This document shows, one piece after another, positions 9,497 through 17,919 of a stretch of DNA of 64,000 nucleotides (positions within the stretch are counted from its first letter, which is position 1; every line of letters starts with the position of its first letter). The position numbers were made by a program, and so were the translations under genes. The notes beneath the pieces were generated by a model that was given only the letters and a program-made list of their open reading frames with translations, searched no databases and was not told the DNA's origin. Source of the stretch: Luteimonas viscosa (lineage in GTDB: Bacteria; Pseudomonadota; Gammaproteobacteria; Xanthomonadales; Xanthomonadaceae). The DNA is taken from NCBI RefSeq assembly GCF_008244685.1, contig NZ_VTFT01000003.1:124001-188000 (forward strand), read 5' to 3'.

Positions 9497-10469
9497 CGCC
9501 TTCCCGCGTCCCGCCCCGGCGCAGGACGAAGGGCTGGGCCGGGCGATCGCCTGGGCCGTCGTCGTGCACGTGCTGGTGGTGGCGATCCTGCTGCTCTCGC
9601 CGCTGCTGAGCTGGGACCCGGACCGGATCAGCGTCGCCGGCGCGCCGTCGATGGAGGCGGTGCTGGACGTGTCGAGCACCGAACAGCAGGCGGTGGAACG
9701 CGCGCTGTCGCTGGAACCCGAACCGTTGCCGGCCCCGGTCGTGGAGCCGCTGCCGGAACCGCTGGAGGAGGAAGTGTTCCCGCCGCCACCGCAACCGATC
9801 CCGGAACCGGTGCCCGACGAGGCGCCGGTCGAGCGCCAGCCGACGCCGCAGGAGCGCGTGCCGGAACCCGAGCCGGTGAACCAGGACGAGGTGCGCCGCG
9901 ACGCCGAGGCCGAGCGCGCGCGGGTCGATCGCGAGCAGGAGGAGAAGCGCCGCCAGGAGCAGATCGACCTGACCGAGCGCCAACGCCAGGAAGAAGCCGA
10001 ACAGAAGCGTCGCCTCGCGCAGCAGCAACTGGAGAAGATCCGCGCCGAGCGCGCGCGCGAAGAGCGGCAGGCGCGACTCGCCGAAGAGCGGCTCAAGCAA
10101 CTCGCCGACCGCGAGGCGCGGCAGGCCTCGCAGCAGGCGGCAGCGGCCAGCGCCCCGCCGCCACCCGGCAACCAGGGCGTGGATGCGGGCCTGTCGGCGC
10201 GCTACGCCGCGGCGATCCAGGACGCGATCCTGCGCAACTGGACGCGTCCGGAAACGGTGCCGCTCGGCCAGCGCTGCCGCATCGTCATCCGCCAGATCCC
10301 GGGCGGCGAGGTGGTCTCGGCCGAGGTCGATCCGTCCTGTCCCTACGACGAATTGGGCCGACGCTCGGTCGAGGCGGCGGTGCTCAAGGCGCAGCCGCTG
10401 CCGTACGTGGGCTTCGAGTCGGTGTTCCAGCGTACGCTGCTGCTCAACTTCGCCGCGCAGGATCGCTGA
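9486..10469 (+). CDS. tolA: TolA, periplasm-spanning Tol-Pal coupling protein
   Basis: Inner-membrane protein that spans the periplasm and couples the TolQR motor to TolB-Pal. The 327-residue product has a membrane helix at about residues 18-38 (AIAWAVVVHVLVVAILLLS). Then comes a Pro/Glu-rich segment (about 75-135), a long charged R/E/Q helical region (about 135-235, for example EQEEKRRQEQIDLTERQRQE), and a globular C-terminal domain beginning near GVDAGLSARYAAAIQDAI. The helical region is shorter than in E. coli TolA (421 residues overall) and uses Arg/Gln in place of Lys/Ala repeats, common in this family. A gap of 220 bp with no clear gene follows before tolB. Confidence 0.92.
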   Translation: MHADAFPRPAPAQDEGLGRAIAWAVVVHVLVVAILLLSPLLSWDPDRISVAGAPSMEAVLDVSSTEQQAVERALSLEPEPLPAPVVEPLPEPLEEEVFPPPPQPIPEPVPDEAPVERQPTPQERVPEPEPVNQDEVRRDAEAERARVDREQEEKRRQEQIDLTERQRQEEAEQKRRLAQQQLEKIRAERAREERQARLAEERLKQLADREARQASQQAAAASAPPPPGNQGVDAGLSARYAAAIQDAILRNWTRPETVPLGQRCRIVIRQIPGGEVVSAEVDPSCPYDELGRRSVEAAVLKAQPLPYVGFESVFQRTLLLNFAAQDR

Positions 10470-10689
10470 CACGGCTCCGGCCCTCTCAACGCCTTCACGC
10501 CTGGCCCGATATGAGTCTGTCCCGGTGCGGGGCGCCGTTCTGCGTGGCGGGCAGTCGTGGATGCACGGCTTGCGCCGGCTGCGGCCGGTCGTCGCGATGT
10601 CGCGGAGTCCACCTCCGTTCATCTTCGCGTACCGATTCGCGGCCAAGCTGTGGCCCGCTTCCTTTCCGACCGTGTCCAGGAACCTACCG

Positions 10690-12009
10690 ATGACCTTTGC
10701 CAAACGTTGTCTGCTCGCCATGCTCGCCGTGTTGCTGCCGTTCGCAGCGGCCGCGCAGCAGCAGGGGCTGGAGATCGACATCATCGGTGGCAACGCCTCG
10801 GCGCTGCCGATCGCGGTCGTGCCGATGCCCTACCAGGGCGGGGCGACCGCACCCGAGACCGACGTGGCGGCGGTGGTCCGTGCCGACCTCGAGCGCTCCG
10901 GCCAGTTCCGCACGCTGCCCGAACGCGACATGGCCAGCCGCCCGACCACCGGCGCCGAAGTCGACTACCCGGCCTGGCGGGCGCTGCGCCAGGACTTCCT
11001 GGTCATCGGCCGCGTGGTCGATGCGGCCGAGGGCAGCTACCGGGTCGAATACGAGCTGTTCGACGTCGCCAAGCAGCAGCGGCTGCTCGGGCTGGCGATG
11101 ACGGCGCGCTCGAGCGCGATGCGCGACGTCGCCCACCAGATGGCCGACGCGATCTACGAGAAGATCCTCGGCGTGCGCGGCGCGTTCTGGACCCGGATCG
11201 CCTACGTCACCGCCACCGGGGCCGGGCAGGGCAGCCGCTACGCGCTGATGGTCGCCGACGCCGACGGCTACAACCCGCAGACCGTGGTGCGCTCGAACGA
11301 GCCCCTGCTGTCCCCGGCATGGAGCCCGGACGGCCGCAAGCTGGCGTATGTCAGCTTCGAACGCGGCAACTCCTCGATCTACATCCAGGACATCACCACC
11401 GGCAGCCGCGAACTGGTCTCCAGCTTCCGCGGCATCAACAGCGGCCCGGCATTTTCCCCGGACGGCAGCCGCCTGGCGCTCACCCTCTCGCGCAGCGGCA
11501 ACCCCGAGATCTACGTGATGAACCTGGGCAGCAAGGCCCTGACCCAGATCACCAACCAGTTCGGCATCGACACCGCGCCGGCCTGGAGTCCGGACGGCAA
11601 CAGCCTGTACTTCACCTCCGACCGCGGGGGGCGGCCGCAGATCTACCAGACGCCGGCTTCGGGCGGTGGCGCCACCCGGGTGACCTTCGAGGGCAACTAC
11701 AACGCCGACCCGAGCATCTCCTGGGACGGCCAGAAGATCGCCGTGGCACAGGGCGCCGGCAACACCTACCGGATCGCGGTGATGGACCGCAGCCTGGGTT
11801 CGCCCCGCTGGTCGACCCTCTCGCCGGGCTCGCTGGACGAGTCGCCCAGCTTCGCCCCGAACGCCAGCATGCTGCTCTACGCGGCGCGTGAAGGCCGACG
11901 GGGCGTCCTGTATGCTGTCTCGGCCGATGGACGCGTCCGTCAGCGCCTTGTCCTTGCGGACGGCGACGTACGCGAACCGGCCTGGGGTCCGTATCGCTCG
12001 CAGCGCTGA
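10690..12009 (+). CDS. tolB: TolB, periplasmic beta-propeller of the Tol-Pal system
   Basis: Secreted beta-propeller that binds Pal and TolA. It is 439 residues, the usual length. The Sec signal MTFAKRCLLAMLAVLLPFAA-AAQQQ has a plausible cleavage after AAA. The mature N-terminus LEIDIIGGNASALPIAVVPM is characteristic, with TolB box repeats later (LLSPAWSPDGRKLAYVSFER, GPAFSPDGSRLALTLS, TAPAWSPDGNSLYFTSDRGG). ATG 10690 is preceded by AGGAA at 10678-10682. A longer in-frame reading exists upstream but would bury the signal peptide. Confidence 0.97.
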   Translation: MTFAKRCLLAMLAVLLPFAAAAQQQGLEIDIIGGNASALPIAVVPMPYQGGATAPETDVAAVVRADLERSGQFRTLPERDMASRPTTGAEVDYPAWRALRQDFLVIGRVVDAAEGSYRVEYELFDVAKQQRLLGLAMTARSSAMRDVAHQMADAIYEKILGVRGAFWTRIAYVTATGAGQGSRYALMVADADGYNPQTVVRSNEPLLSPAWSPDGRKLAYVSFERGNSSIYIQDITTGSRELVSSFRGINSGPAFSPDGSRLALTLSRSGNPEIYVMNLGSKALTQITNQFGIDTAPAWSPDGNSLYFTSDRGGRPQIYQTPASGGGATRVTFEGNYNADPSISWDGQKIAVAQGAGNTYRIAVMDRSLGSPRWSTLSPGSLDESPSFAPNASMLLYAAREGRRGVLYAVSADGRVRQRLVLADGDVREPAWGPYRSQR

Positions 12010-12072
12010 CATTTTCTGCACAGCCTGTCCATCAACCTGAACGTCCGTAACAAAGCCCGAGGATCGACGAGA

Positions 12073-12600
12073 ATGAACACCAACAAGCCCGCCGTGCTTG
12101 GCAAGGCCCTGCTGATCGCGGTGATGTGCGTCGCCGCAGCCGCCTGTTCCAAGAAGGTCAAGGAAGTCCCGCCCGACACCGGCCCGTCCACCGGCGGCGT
12201 CACCGATCCGGCCCCGACCACGCCGGGTGCGTACGGTCCGTCCGACCTCGATACCGATGCCTGCCTGCGCCAGCGCGTGGTCTACTTCGACCTGGACCAG
12301 GACGCGCTGCGTCCGGAGTTCCAGGCCGCGATGGCCTGCCACGCCAAGTACCTGCGTGACCGTCCGTCCTCGCGCATCACCCTCGAAGGCAACGCCGACG
12401 AGCGCGGCAGCCGCGAGTACAACCTCGGCCTGGGCGAGCGTCGCGGCAATGCCGTGTCGTCGGCCCTGCAGGCCAACGGTGGTTCCGGCGCCCAGCTGAC
12501 CGTGGTCAGCTATGGCGAGGAGCGTCCGACCTGCACCGAGTCCGGCGAGGACTGCTGGGCCCGCAACCGTCGCGTCGAGATCGTGTACACGGCGAAGTAA
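12073..12600 (+). CDS. pal: Pal, peptidoglycan-associated outer-membrane lipoprotein
   Basis: Outer-membrane lipoprotein that anchors the outer membrane to peptidoglycan and binds TolB. The 175-residue precursor has a signal peptide ending in the lipobox AAAAC, with Cys25 to be lipidated. It is followed by a flexible Pro/Thr-rich linker and an OmpA-like domain from about residue 60. VYFDLDQDALRPEFQAAMAC and the peptidoglycan-binding stretch LEGNADERGSREYNLGLGER are intact, with the expected Asp and Arg residues. It lies 63 bp after tolB. Confidence 0.97.
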   Translation: MNTNKPAVLGKALLIAVMCVAAAACSKKVKEVPPDTGPSTGGVTDPAPTTPGAYGPSDLDTDACLRQRVVYFDLDQDALRPEFQAAMACHAKYLRDRPSSRITLEGNADERGSREYNLGLGERRGNAVSSALQANGGSGAQLTVVSYGEERPTCTESGEDCWARNRRVEIVYTAK

Positions 12601-12609
12601 GCGGCACAG

Positions 12610-13422
12610 ATGCGCGCCATCATCGTTCCAATCGCGTTCGCGGCGGCCCTGGTGGCCGCCGCGCCCGCGTTCGCCCAGCGGGCCAGCCTGGCCGATCGCG
12701 TGGCCGCGCTCGAGTTGCGTGCCGCCGACAACCAGGGCAACGTCGATCTGCTCAACCAGCTGACCGCCCTGCGTTCGGAAGTGCAGGCGTTGCGGGCGCA
12801 GATCGAGGAACTGCAGCAAACCAACGAACAACTCAGGTCGACCGGTCGCAGCCAGTATCTCGACCTCGACGGCCGCCTCAACCGGCTCGAGGGCGGCATG
12901 CAGCAGCCGGTGCAGCCCGGGCAGGAGGGGGAGGCCCCGGTCGGTTCGCCGACGGCACCCGCTGCCACGACCGGGCCGAGCGACGCCCCGCCGTCGGTCC
13001 ACGGCGATCCCGGCCTGCTCGCCAACAGCGCCGACGAGCGCGGCGCCTACGAGACCGCGTTCGACGCGCTCAAGGGCGGCAACTACGCGGAGTCCGCGCA
13101 GTTGTTCCAGGCGTTCCTGCAGGCGCACCCGGAGGGCGTGTACGCGCCGAACGCCCGCTACTGGCTGGGCGAAAGCTATTACGTGACCCAGAACTACGAT
13201 CTTGCGCGCGAACAGTTCCAGGCGCTCGTGGATCGCTATCCCACCCACGACAAGGCGCCCGGCGCACTGTTGAAGGTCGGCCTGTCGCAGTACGGACTGC
13301 GCGACCTCGATGGGGCGGAGGACACCCTGTCCCTGGTCGCGAACCGGTTCCCGGGAACAGACGCGGCGCGCACCGCCGAGGATCGGCTGCACGCGATCCA
13401 GCTGGCGCGGGCGACGCGCTAG
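12610..13422 (+). CDS. cpoB: CpoB/YbgF, Tol-Pal coordinator with coiled coil and TPR
   Basis: Periplasmic partner of TolA, known in E. coli for coordinating PBP1b activity with outer-membrane constriction. The 270-residue product has a Sec signal (about residues 1-22, cleaved after AFA). A coiled-coil trimerisation segment follows at about 25-100 (VAALELRAADNQGNVDLLNQ and on), then a Pro/Ala linker. A TPR domain begins near ERGAYETAFDALKGGNYAES and includes YAPNARYWLGESYY and KAPGALLKVGLSQY. It starts 9 bp after pal and ends 2 bp before queE. Its proposed target PBP1b is encoded at 28883 in this window. Confidence 0.94.
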   Translation: MRAIIVPIAFAAALVAAAPAFAQRASLADRVAALELRAADNQGNVDLLNQLTALRSEVQALRAQIEELQQTNEQLRSTGRSQYLDLDGRLNRLEGGMQQPVQPGQEGEAPVGSPTAPAATTGPSDAPPSVHGDPGLLANSADERGAYETAFDALKGGNYAESAQLFQAFLQAHPEGVYAPNARYWLGESYYVTQNYDLAREQFQALVDRYPTHDKAPGALLKVGLSQYGLRDLDGAEDTLSLVANRFPGTDAARTAEDRLHAIQLARATR

Positions 13423-13424
13423 CC

Positions 13425-14105
13425 GTGTCCGCGGTCGCGCCCGACGCGGCTGCCGCGTCGGCGGCGGATCGGCTCCGGATCACCGAGATCTTCCTGTCGC
13501 TGCAGGGCGAGGCCCGCGACGCCGGCTGGCCGACCGTCTTCGTGCGCCTGACCGGCTGCCCGCTGCGCTGCACCTACTGCGATACCGCCTACGCCTTCCA
13601 CGGTGGCGAGTGGCGGGATGTCGACGCCATCCTCGCGGAAGTCGCCCGCCACGGCGTGCGGCATGTCTGCGTCACCGGGGGCGAGCCGCTTGCGCAGAAG
13701 CGTTGCCTGGGACTGCTGTCGCGGCTGTGCGATGCCGGCCATGCCGTGTCGCTTGAAACCTCCGGTGCGATCGACATCTCCGGTGTCGACGCGCGCGTGT
13801 CGCGGGTGCTCGACGTCAAGACCCCAGCCTCGGGGGAGGTCGGGCGGAACCTCTGGGAGAACCTCGCCCTGCTGACCGCGCATGACCAGGTGAAGTTCGT
13901 GGTGTGCGACCGCGCAGACTACGAATGGGCGCGCGGTGTGGTGCTGGAGCGCGCGCTGCATGCGCGCTGCGACGTGCTGTTCTCGCCGAGCAAGTCCGAA
14001 CTGTCCGCGACCGAGCTGGCCGACTGGATCGTCGCCGATCGCCTGCCGGTGCGCTTCCAGATGCAGTTGCACAAGCTGCTGTGGAACGACGCGCCGGGGC
14101 GATGA
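13425..14105 (+). CDS. queE: QueE, 7-carboxy-7-deazaguanine synthase (radical SAM)
   Basis: Radical-SAM enzyme converting 6-carboxy-tetrahydropterin to 7-carboxy-7-deazaguanine in the queuosine pathway. The 226-residue product carries the cluster motif GCPLRCTYC (C-x3-C-x2-C). FLSLQGEARDAGWPTVFVRL precedes it, and VTGGEPLAQ and FSPSKSELS follow, matching QueE. The start is GTG at 13425; the segment before LRITEIFLSLQGE is Ala-rich and variable. It is separated from its pathway partner queC by 280 bp holding two kinds of repeat, which is unusual because the two genes normally lie close together. Confidence 0.95.
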   Translation: MSAVAPDAAAASAADRLRITEIFLSLQGEARDAGWPTVFVRLTGCPLRCTYCDTAYAFHGGEWRDVDAILAEVARHGVRHVCVTGGEPLAQKRCLGLLSRLCDAGHAVSLETSGAIDISGVDARVSRVLDVKTPASGEVGRNLWENLALLTAHDQVKFVVCDRADYEWARGVVLERALHARCDVLFSPSKSELSATELADWIVADRLPVRFQMQLHKLLWNDAPGR

Positions 14106-14238
14106 CGAGGCGCCAGGGCGGTGCGGCGACGCGCCAGGACGGTGCGAGGCGGCGTTCGCAGGCGCTTGTCGTGCGGATGCACAGGGCGCCCTCGTTGCAG
14201 GCCCACGCGGTCCCGAGTGGTTTCGATACCGCCTGGGT

Positions 14239-14309
14239 GTCATCCCGAGCGCAGCGAGGGATCTGCGTTTCGCAGCGGCGCCAGGATCCCTCGCCGCGCT
14301 CGGGATGAC
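14239..14309. repeat. REP-like imperfect palindrome
   Basis: GTCATCCCGAGCGCAGCGAG at 14239-14258 is mirrored by the complementary CGCTCGGGATGAC ending at 14309, with GGATC near the inner ends. The 71-bp element can fold into a long imperfect hairpin. It has the size, position (intergenic, after queE) and symmetry of a repetitive extragenic palindrome. It could act as an mRNA-stabilising hairpin or an attenuator between queE and queC. Confidence 0.75.
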
Positions 14310-14324
14310 AAGGCTTTAGTCTTT

Positions 14325-14380
14325 CCCGATTCCCGATTCCCGATTCCCGATTCCCGATTCCCGATTCCCGATTCCCGATT
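14325..14380. repeat. Eight exact CCCGATT heptamers directly upstream of queC
   Basis: Eight perfect tandem copies of CCCGATT occupy 14325-14380, ending 5 bp before the queC ATG at 14386. The same heptamer recurs inside hrpA and, in variant form, at the ruvB-ybgC junction. Here only one orientation is present. The array replaces the position where a Shine-Dalgarno sequence for queC would be expected. Confidence 0.9.
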
Positions 14381-14385
14381 CCGAA

Positions 14386-15054
14386 ATGAAAAAAGCAGTC
14401 GTCCTCGTTTCCGGCGGCATGGATTCCGCCGTCGTGCTCGCGATCGCGCGCGAGCAGGGCCTTGCGCTTCACGCCCTCAGCGTCAGCTACGGCCAGCGCC
14501 ACACCTCCGAACTCGACGCCGCCAGACGCGTGGCGCAGGCGCTCGGAGCTGTCGAGCACAAGACCGTGACGGTCGACCTGCGCGCATTCGGCGGATCCGC
14601 GCTGACCGACGACATCGAGGTGCCCGACGCCGGCGGCCCGGGCATCCCCGTGACCTACGTGCCCGCGCGCAACACGATCATGCTGTCGCTGGCGCTCGGC
14701 TGGGCCGAGGTGCTGGGTGCGAACGACCTGTTCTGCGGGGTCAACGCCGTCGATTACTCCGGCTATCCAGACTGTCGCCCGGAGTTCATCGATGCCTTCG
14801 AGCGCCTCGCCAACCTCGCCACGAAGGCGGGCGTCGAAGGCGCCGGCATCCGTGTGCACGCGCCCCTGTTGCGCATGGGCAAGGCCGACATCGTGCGCGA
14901 GGGTCAGAGGCTCGGCGTGGACTTCGCGCAGACCGTATCGTGCTACCGCGCCGACGGCGACGGGCGCGCCTGCGGCCACTGCGACGCCTGCCGGCTGCGC
15001 GCCGAGGGGTTCGCCGCCGCCGGGGTCGTCGATCCGACGCGCTACGTCGGCTGA
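14386..15054 (+). CDS. queC: QueC, 7-cyano-7-deazaguanine (preQ0) synthase
   Basis: ATP-dependent enzyme converting 7-carboxy-7-deazaguanine to preQ0, the step after QueE. The 222-residue product starts [20 protein letters not shown] with the PP-loop SGGMDSA. It also has [14 protein letters not shown] and [17 protein letters not shown], and the C-terminal zinc-binding cysteines Cys-x8/9-C-x2-C-x2-C in [19 protein letters not shown]. The ATG at 14386 lies 5 bp after a heptamer array and has no clear ribosome binding site. Translation may be weak, or may depend on a site formed by the array. Confidence 0.96.
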   Translation: MKKAVVLVSGGMDSAVVLAIAREQGLALHALSVSYGQRHTSELDAARRVAQALGAVEHKTVTVDLRAFGGSALTDDIEVPDAGGPGIPVTYVPARNTIMLSLALGWAEVLGANDLFCGVNAVDYSGYPDCRPEFIDAFERLANLATKAGVEGAGIRVHAPLLRMGKADIVREGQRLGVDFAQTVSCYRADGDGRACGHCDACRLRAEGFAAAGVVDPTRYVG

Positions 15055-15101
15055 AGGCGATGCGATAGAATGCGGTTCCCGGCGCAAGTCCGGTACGTGA
15101 C

Positions 15102-15177
15102 GGGCCGTTAGCTCAGTCGGTAGAGCATCGGACTTTTAATCCGCTGGTCGATGGTTCGAATCCATCACGGCCCACCA
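15102..15177 (+). tRNA. tRNA-Lys (anticodon UUU)
   Basis: A 76-nt cloverleaf with the CCA end encoded (15175-15177). The acceptor arm GGGCCGT pairs with ACGGCCC, the D-arm is GCTCAGTCGGTAGAGC, and the T-arm contains GGTTCGAATCC. The anticodon loop is CTTTTAA with TTT at 15135-15137. It closely resembles E. coli tRNA-Lys. It lies 47 bp after queC; no T-run terminator is visible downstream. Confidence 0.97.
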
Positions 15178-15279
15178 GCTTTCCCGCCCCACGATCATCG
15201 GTGCCCGGCCGGGATGCCCGGTGGGGGTGACCGTCGCCATGGCGTTCGCGGCAGTCGTATGTCGCCACGCGCAGCTCGG

Positions 15280-17100
15280 CTAATGCGCCGATGCGACGGT
15301 CGCGTCCGCGTCACGCAGTACCTCCAGCACCGCGTCGGCGTAACGCTCGAGCTTGGCCGCGCCGATCCCCTCGACGCGCCCGAGCGCGTCGCGGTCGGTC
15401 GGCCGCTCGCGGGCGATCGCGCGCAGCGTGCTGTCGTGGAACACGACATAGGCGGGCACGTTCTGTTCGCGCGCCAGGCGCGCGCGCAGCTCGCGCAGGG
15501 CCTCGAACGCGGCCACGTCGGCGGGGGCGAGGTCGGCAACGGCCTCGCCACGCGTCGTGCCCGCCCGGGCCCGGCGCGCGACCGGCTTGCGCAGCATCAC
15601 CGGCTGTTCGCCACGCAGCACCGCGCGGCTGGCCTCGGCCAGGCGCAGGCCGCCATGGCCTTCGGCATCGACCTCGAGCAGGCCGTGCGCGACCAGTTGC
15701 CGGAACACGCCGCGCCAGGTGCGCGCATCGAGCTCGGTGCCGATGCCGTGGACGCCCAGGCGGTCGTGGCCGAACTGGCGCACGCGCTCGCCGTCGCCGC
15801 CGCGCAGCACGTCGATCAGGTGCGCGGCGCCGAAGCGCTGGCCGGTGCGGTAGACGCAGCTGAGCGCCTTGCGCGCCGGCTCGGTGGCGTCCCAGGCCTC
15901 GGGCGGCTGCAGGCAGTTGTCGCAGTTGCCGCACGCGCCCGGGTGCGATTCGCCGAAGTTCGCCAGCAGGCCCTGCCGGCGGCAGCGCATCGACTCGCAG
16001 TATCCGACCAGCGCATCGAGCTTGCGGTGCTCCAGGCGCTTGCGCTCGGGCCCCGACTCGGACTGCTCGATCATCTGCCGCAGCAGCACCAGGTCGCCGA
16101 GCCCGTAGCACATCCACGCGTCCGAAGGTTCGCCGTCGCGACCGGCGCGGCCGGTTTCCTGGTAGTAGCCCTCGATCGACTTGGGCAGGTCGACGTGAGC
16201 GACGAAGCGCACGTCGGGCTTGTCGATGCCCATCCCGAAGGCGATCGTGGCCACCATCACCACGCCTTCCTCGCGCAGGAAGCGGCGCTGGTTCGCGGCG
16301 CGCGTAGCCGCGTCCAGGCCGGCGTGGTAGGGCAGGGCGTCGATGCCCTGCGCGGCGAGGAACTGCGCGGTCTCGTCGACCTTGCGACGGGACAGGCAGT
16401 ACACGATCCCGGCGGCGCCGGGATGGGCCTGCAGGAAATCGAGCAGCTGGCGCTTCGCGTTCTCCTTGTGCACCACCGTGTAGCGGATGTTGGGGCGGTC
16501 GAAGGAGTTGACGAAGCGGCGCGCGTCCTGCAGTTGCAGGCGCTCGGCGATCTCGCGCTGGGTGGGCGGGTCGGCGGTGGCGGTGAGCGCGATGCGCGGC
16601 ACGTCGGGCCAGCGCTCGTGCAGCACGGTCAGTTCGCGGTACTCGGGCCGGAAGTCGTGTCCCCACTGCGACACGCAGTGCGCCTCGTCGATCGCGAACA
16701 GGGCCAGCCGCGCGCGGTCGAGCAGCGACATGAAGCGGGCCGTGAGCAGGCGTTCGGGTGCGACGTACAGCAGGTCGAGCTCGCCGGCCAGCAGCTGGCG
16801 CTCGACGGCCTGGGCCGCCTCGGCGTCGAGCGTGGAATTGAGGCAGGCCGCGCGCACGCCGAGCTGGCGCAGCGCGTCCACCTGGTCCTGCATCAGCGCG
16901 ATCAGCGGCGAGACCACGATCGCCGTGCCCTCGCGCAGCAGCGCCGGCAGCTGGTAGCACAGCGACTTGCCGCCGCCGGTGGGCATCAGCACCAGCGCAT
17001 CCTGGCCGCCGGCGATGTGGTCGACGATCGCCGCCTGCTCGCCGCGGAACGCGGCGTGGCCGAAGACGCGGCGCAGCAGCGCCTCGGGTGATTCCTTCAT
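15280..17100 (-). CDS. recQ: RecQ, ATP-dependent DNA helicase
   Basis: 3'-5' superfamily 2 DNA helicase for recombination and replication restart. The 606-residue product has Walker [15 protein letters not shown], the DEAH box [14 protein letters not shown], the motif VI region [18 protein letters not shown], and the RecQ zinc site ([10 protein letters not shown], then CGNCDNC). A winged helix follows, and a C-terminal HRDC domain starts near [20 protein letters not shown]. Domain content and length match E. coli RecQ. It converges on tRNA-Lys and is read away from dps. Confidence 0.97.
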   Translation of the reverse strand: MKESPEALLRRVFGHAAFRGEQAAIVDHIAGGQDALVLMPTGGGKSLCYQLPALLREGTAIVVSPLIALMQDQVDALRQLGVRAACLNSTLDAEAAQAVERQLLAGELDLLYVAPERLLTARFMSLLDRARLALFAIDEAHCVSQWGHDFRPEYRELTVLHERWPDVPRIALTATADPPTQREIAERLQLQDARRFVNSFDRPNIRYTVVHKENAKRQLLDFLQAHPGAAGIVYCLSRRKVDETAQFLAAQGIDALPYHAGLDAATRAANQRRFLREEGVVMVATIAFGMGIDKPDVRFVAHVDLPKSIEGYYQETGRAGRDGEPSDAWMCYGLGDLVLLRQMIEQSESGPERKRLEHRKLDALVGYCESMRCRRQGLLANFGESHPGACGNCDNCLQPPEAWDATEPARKALSCVYRTGQRFGAAHLIDVLRGGDGERVRQFGHDRLGVHGIGTELDARTWRGVFRQLVAHGLLEVDAEGHGGLRLAEASRAVLRGEQPVMLRKPVARRARAGTTRGEAVADLAPADVAAFEALRELRARLAREQNVPAYVVFHDSTLRAIARERPTDRDALGRVEGIGAAKLERYADAVLEVLRDADATVASAH

Positions 17101-17194
17101 GTGCTCAGGATACCGTCGCCTGCGCCCGCCGCCGTCAGAAAACCGGCCGCGGCCGTGTCGGCGCAGGTCGCGCGAATTCGCTCCGTGCGACCGG

Positions 17195-17224
17195 CCGGAG
17201 CGCCCCCGTGGGCGGGCGCTCCGG
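17195..17224 (-). terminator. Strong GC hairpin downstream of dps
   Basis: CCGGAGCGCCC at 17195-17205 and GGGCGCTCCGG at 17214-17224 form an 11-bp perfect stem with an 8-nt loop, 11 bp after the dps stop. No U-run follows on the minus strand, so it is only a terminator-like hairpin. Confidence 0.55.
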
Positions 17225-17235
17225 CGTCGGCGTGC

Positions 17236-17832
17236 CTACTGCAGCAGGGAACGCAACATCCAGGCGTACTTCTCGTGGGTCTGCAGGCGCTGGGTGAGCA
17301 GGTCCTCGGTCGGAGCGTCGTCGGCGTCGTCCGCTACGTCGAGCGCCTTGCGCGCGGTGCGGCAGACCGCCTCGTTGCCGACCACCAGCTGGCGCACCAT
17401 CTCGCGCCATTCCGGGGCCTCGGTGGCGCCGGCCTCCTCGGTGATCGAGGACAGCTTGACGAACTCGGCATACGAGCCCGGCGCGTTGAAGCCCAGGGCA
17501 CGGATGCGCTCGGCGATGTCGTCCAGCGCAGTCCACTGCTCGGTGTACTGGGCCTCGAACATGTTGTGCAGGGCGTTGAACATCGGCCCGGTCACGTTCC
17601 AGTGGAAGTTGTGCGTCTTCAGGTACAGGGTGTAGCTGTCGGCCAGGAACTTCGACAGCTCCTTCGCGATCTGCCTGCGATCCTTGTCGGAAATGCCGAT
17701 GTCAATGGCCGGGCCGGTACCGCCGGTGGCGGGCGAAGCCGCGGGCGAGATGGCGACGGCCGGCTTGGCGTCCTTGGACTGTTTCGCCGCCTTCGCGGTC
17801 TTGGCGGGCTTCGCGGGCTTGGTCTTCGACAT
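17236..17832 (-). CDS. dps: Dps-family ferritin-like DNA-protection protein
   Basis: Dodecameric ferritin-like protein that oxidises and stores iron and binds DNA under stress. The 198-residue product has the ferroxidase-site motif [21 protein letters not shown], then [20 protein letters not shown], both diagnostic of Dps. The first 30 residues ([20 protein letters not shown]) form a Lys/Ala/Pro-rich tail longer than in E. coli Dps and suited to DNA binding. GAGG sits about 6 nt before the ATG at 17832. Only 87 bp separate it from the divergent hrpA; no clear OxyR site could be picked out by eye. Confidence 0.93.
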   Translation of the reverse strand: MSKTKPAKPAKTAKAAKQSKDAKPAVAISPAASPATGGTGPAIDIGISDKDRRQIAKELSKFLADSYTLYLKTHNFHWNVTGPMFNALHNMFEAQYTEQWTALDDIAERIRALGFNAPGSYAEFVKLSSITEEAGATEAPEWREMVRQLVVGNEAVCRTARKALDVADDADDAPTEDLLTQRLQTHEKYAWMLRSLLQ

Positions 17833-17919
17833 GGGGACCTCGGAATCGGTTGGATTTTGGCGACAATACGCCGATGCGGAACGAATATGAGACTTGCCGG
17901 CGCCTTTGCAAGGGTGGCG

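Noticed and set aside
10470..10689. Possible small gene between tolA and tolB
   Set aside because: Short frames exist, but with no conserved content and no ribosome binding site. It is treated as leader and promoter space for tolB.
15178..15279. Terminator for tRNA-Lys or recQ
   Set aside because: GC-rich direct and partly inverted repeats are visible (TGCCCGG twice), but no convincing stem with a T-run on either strand.
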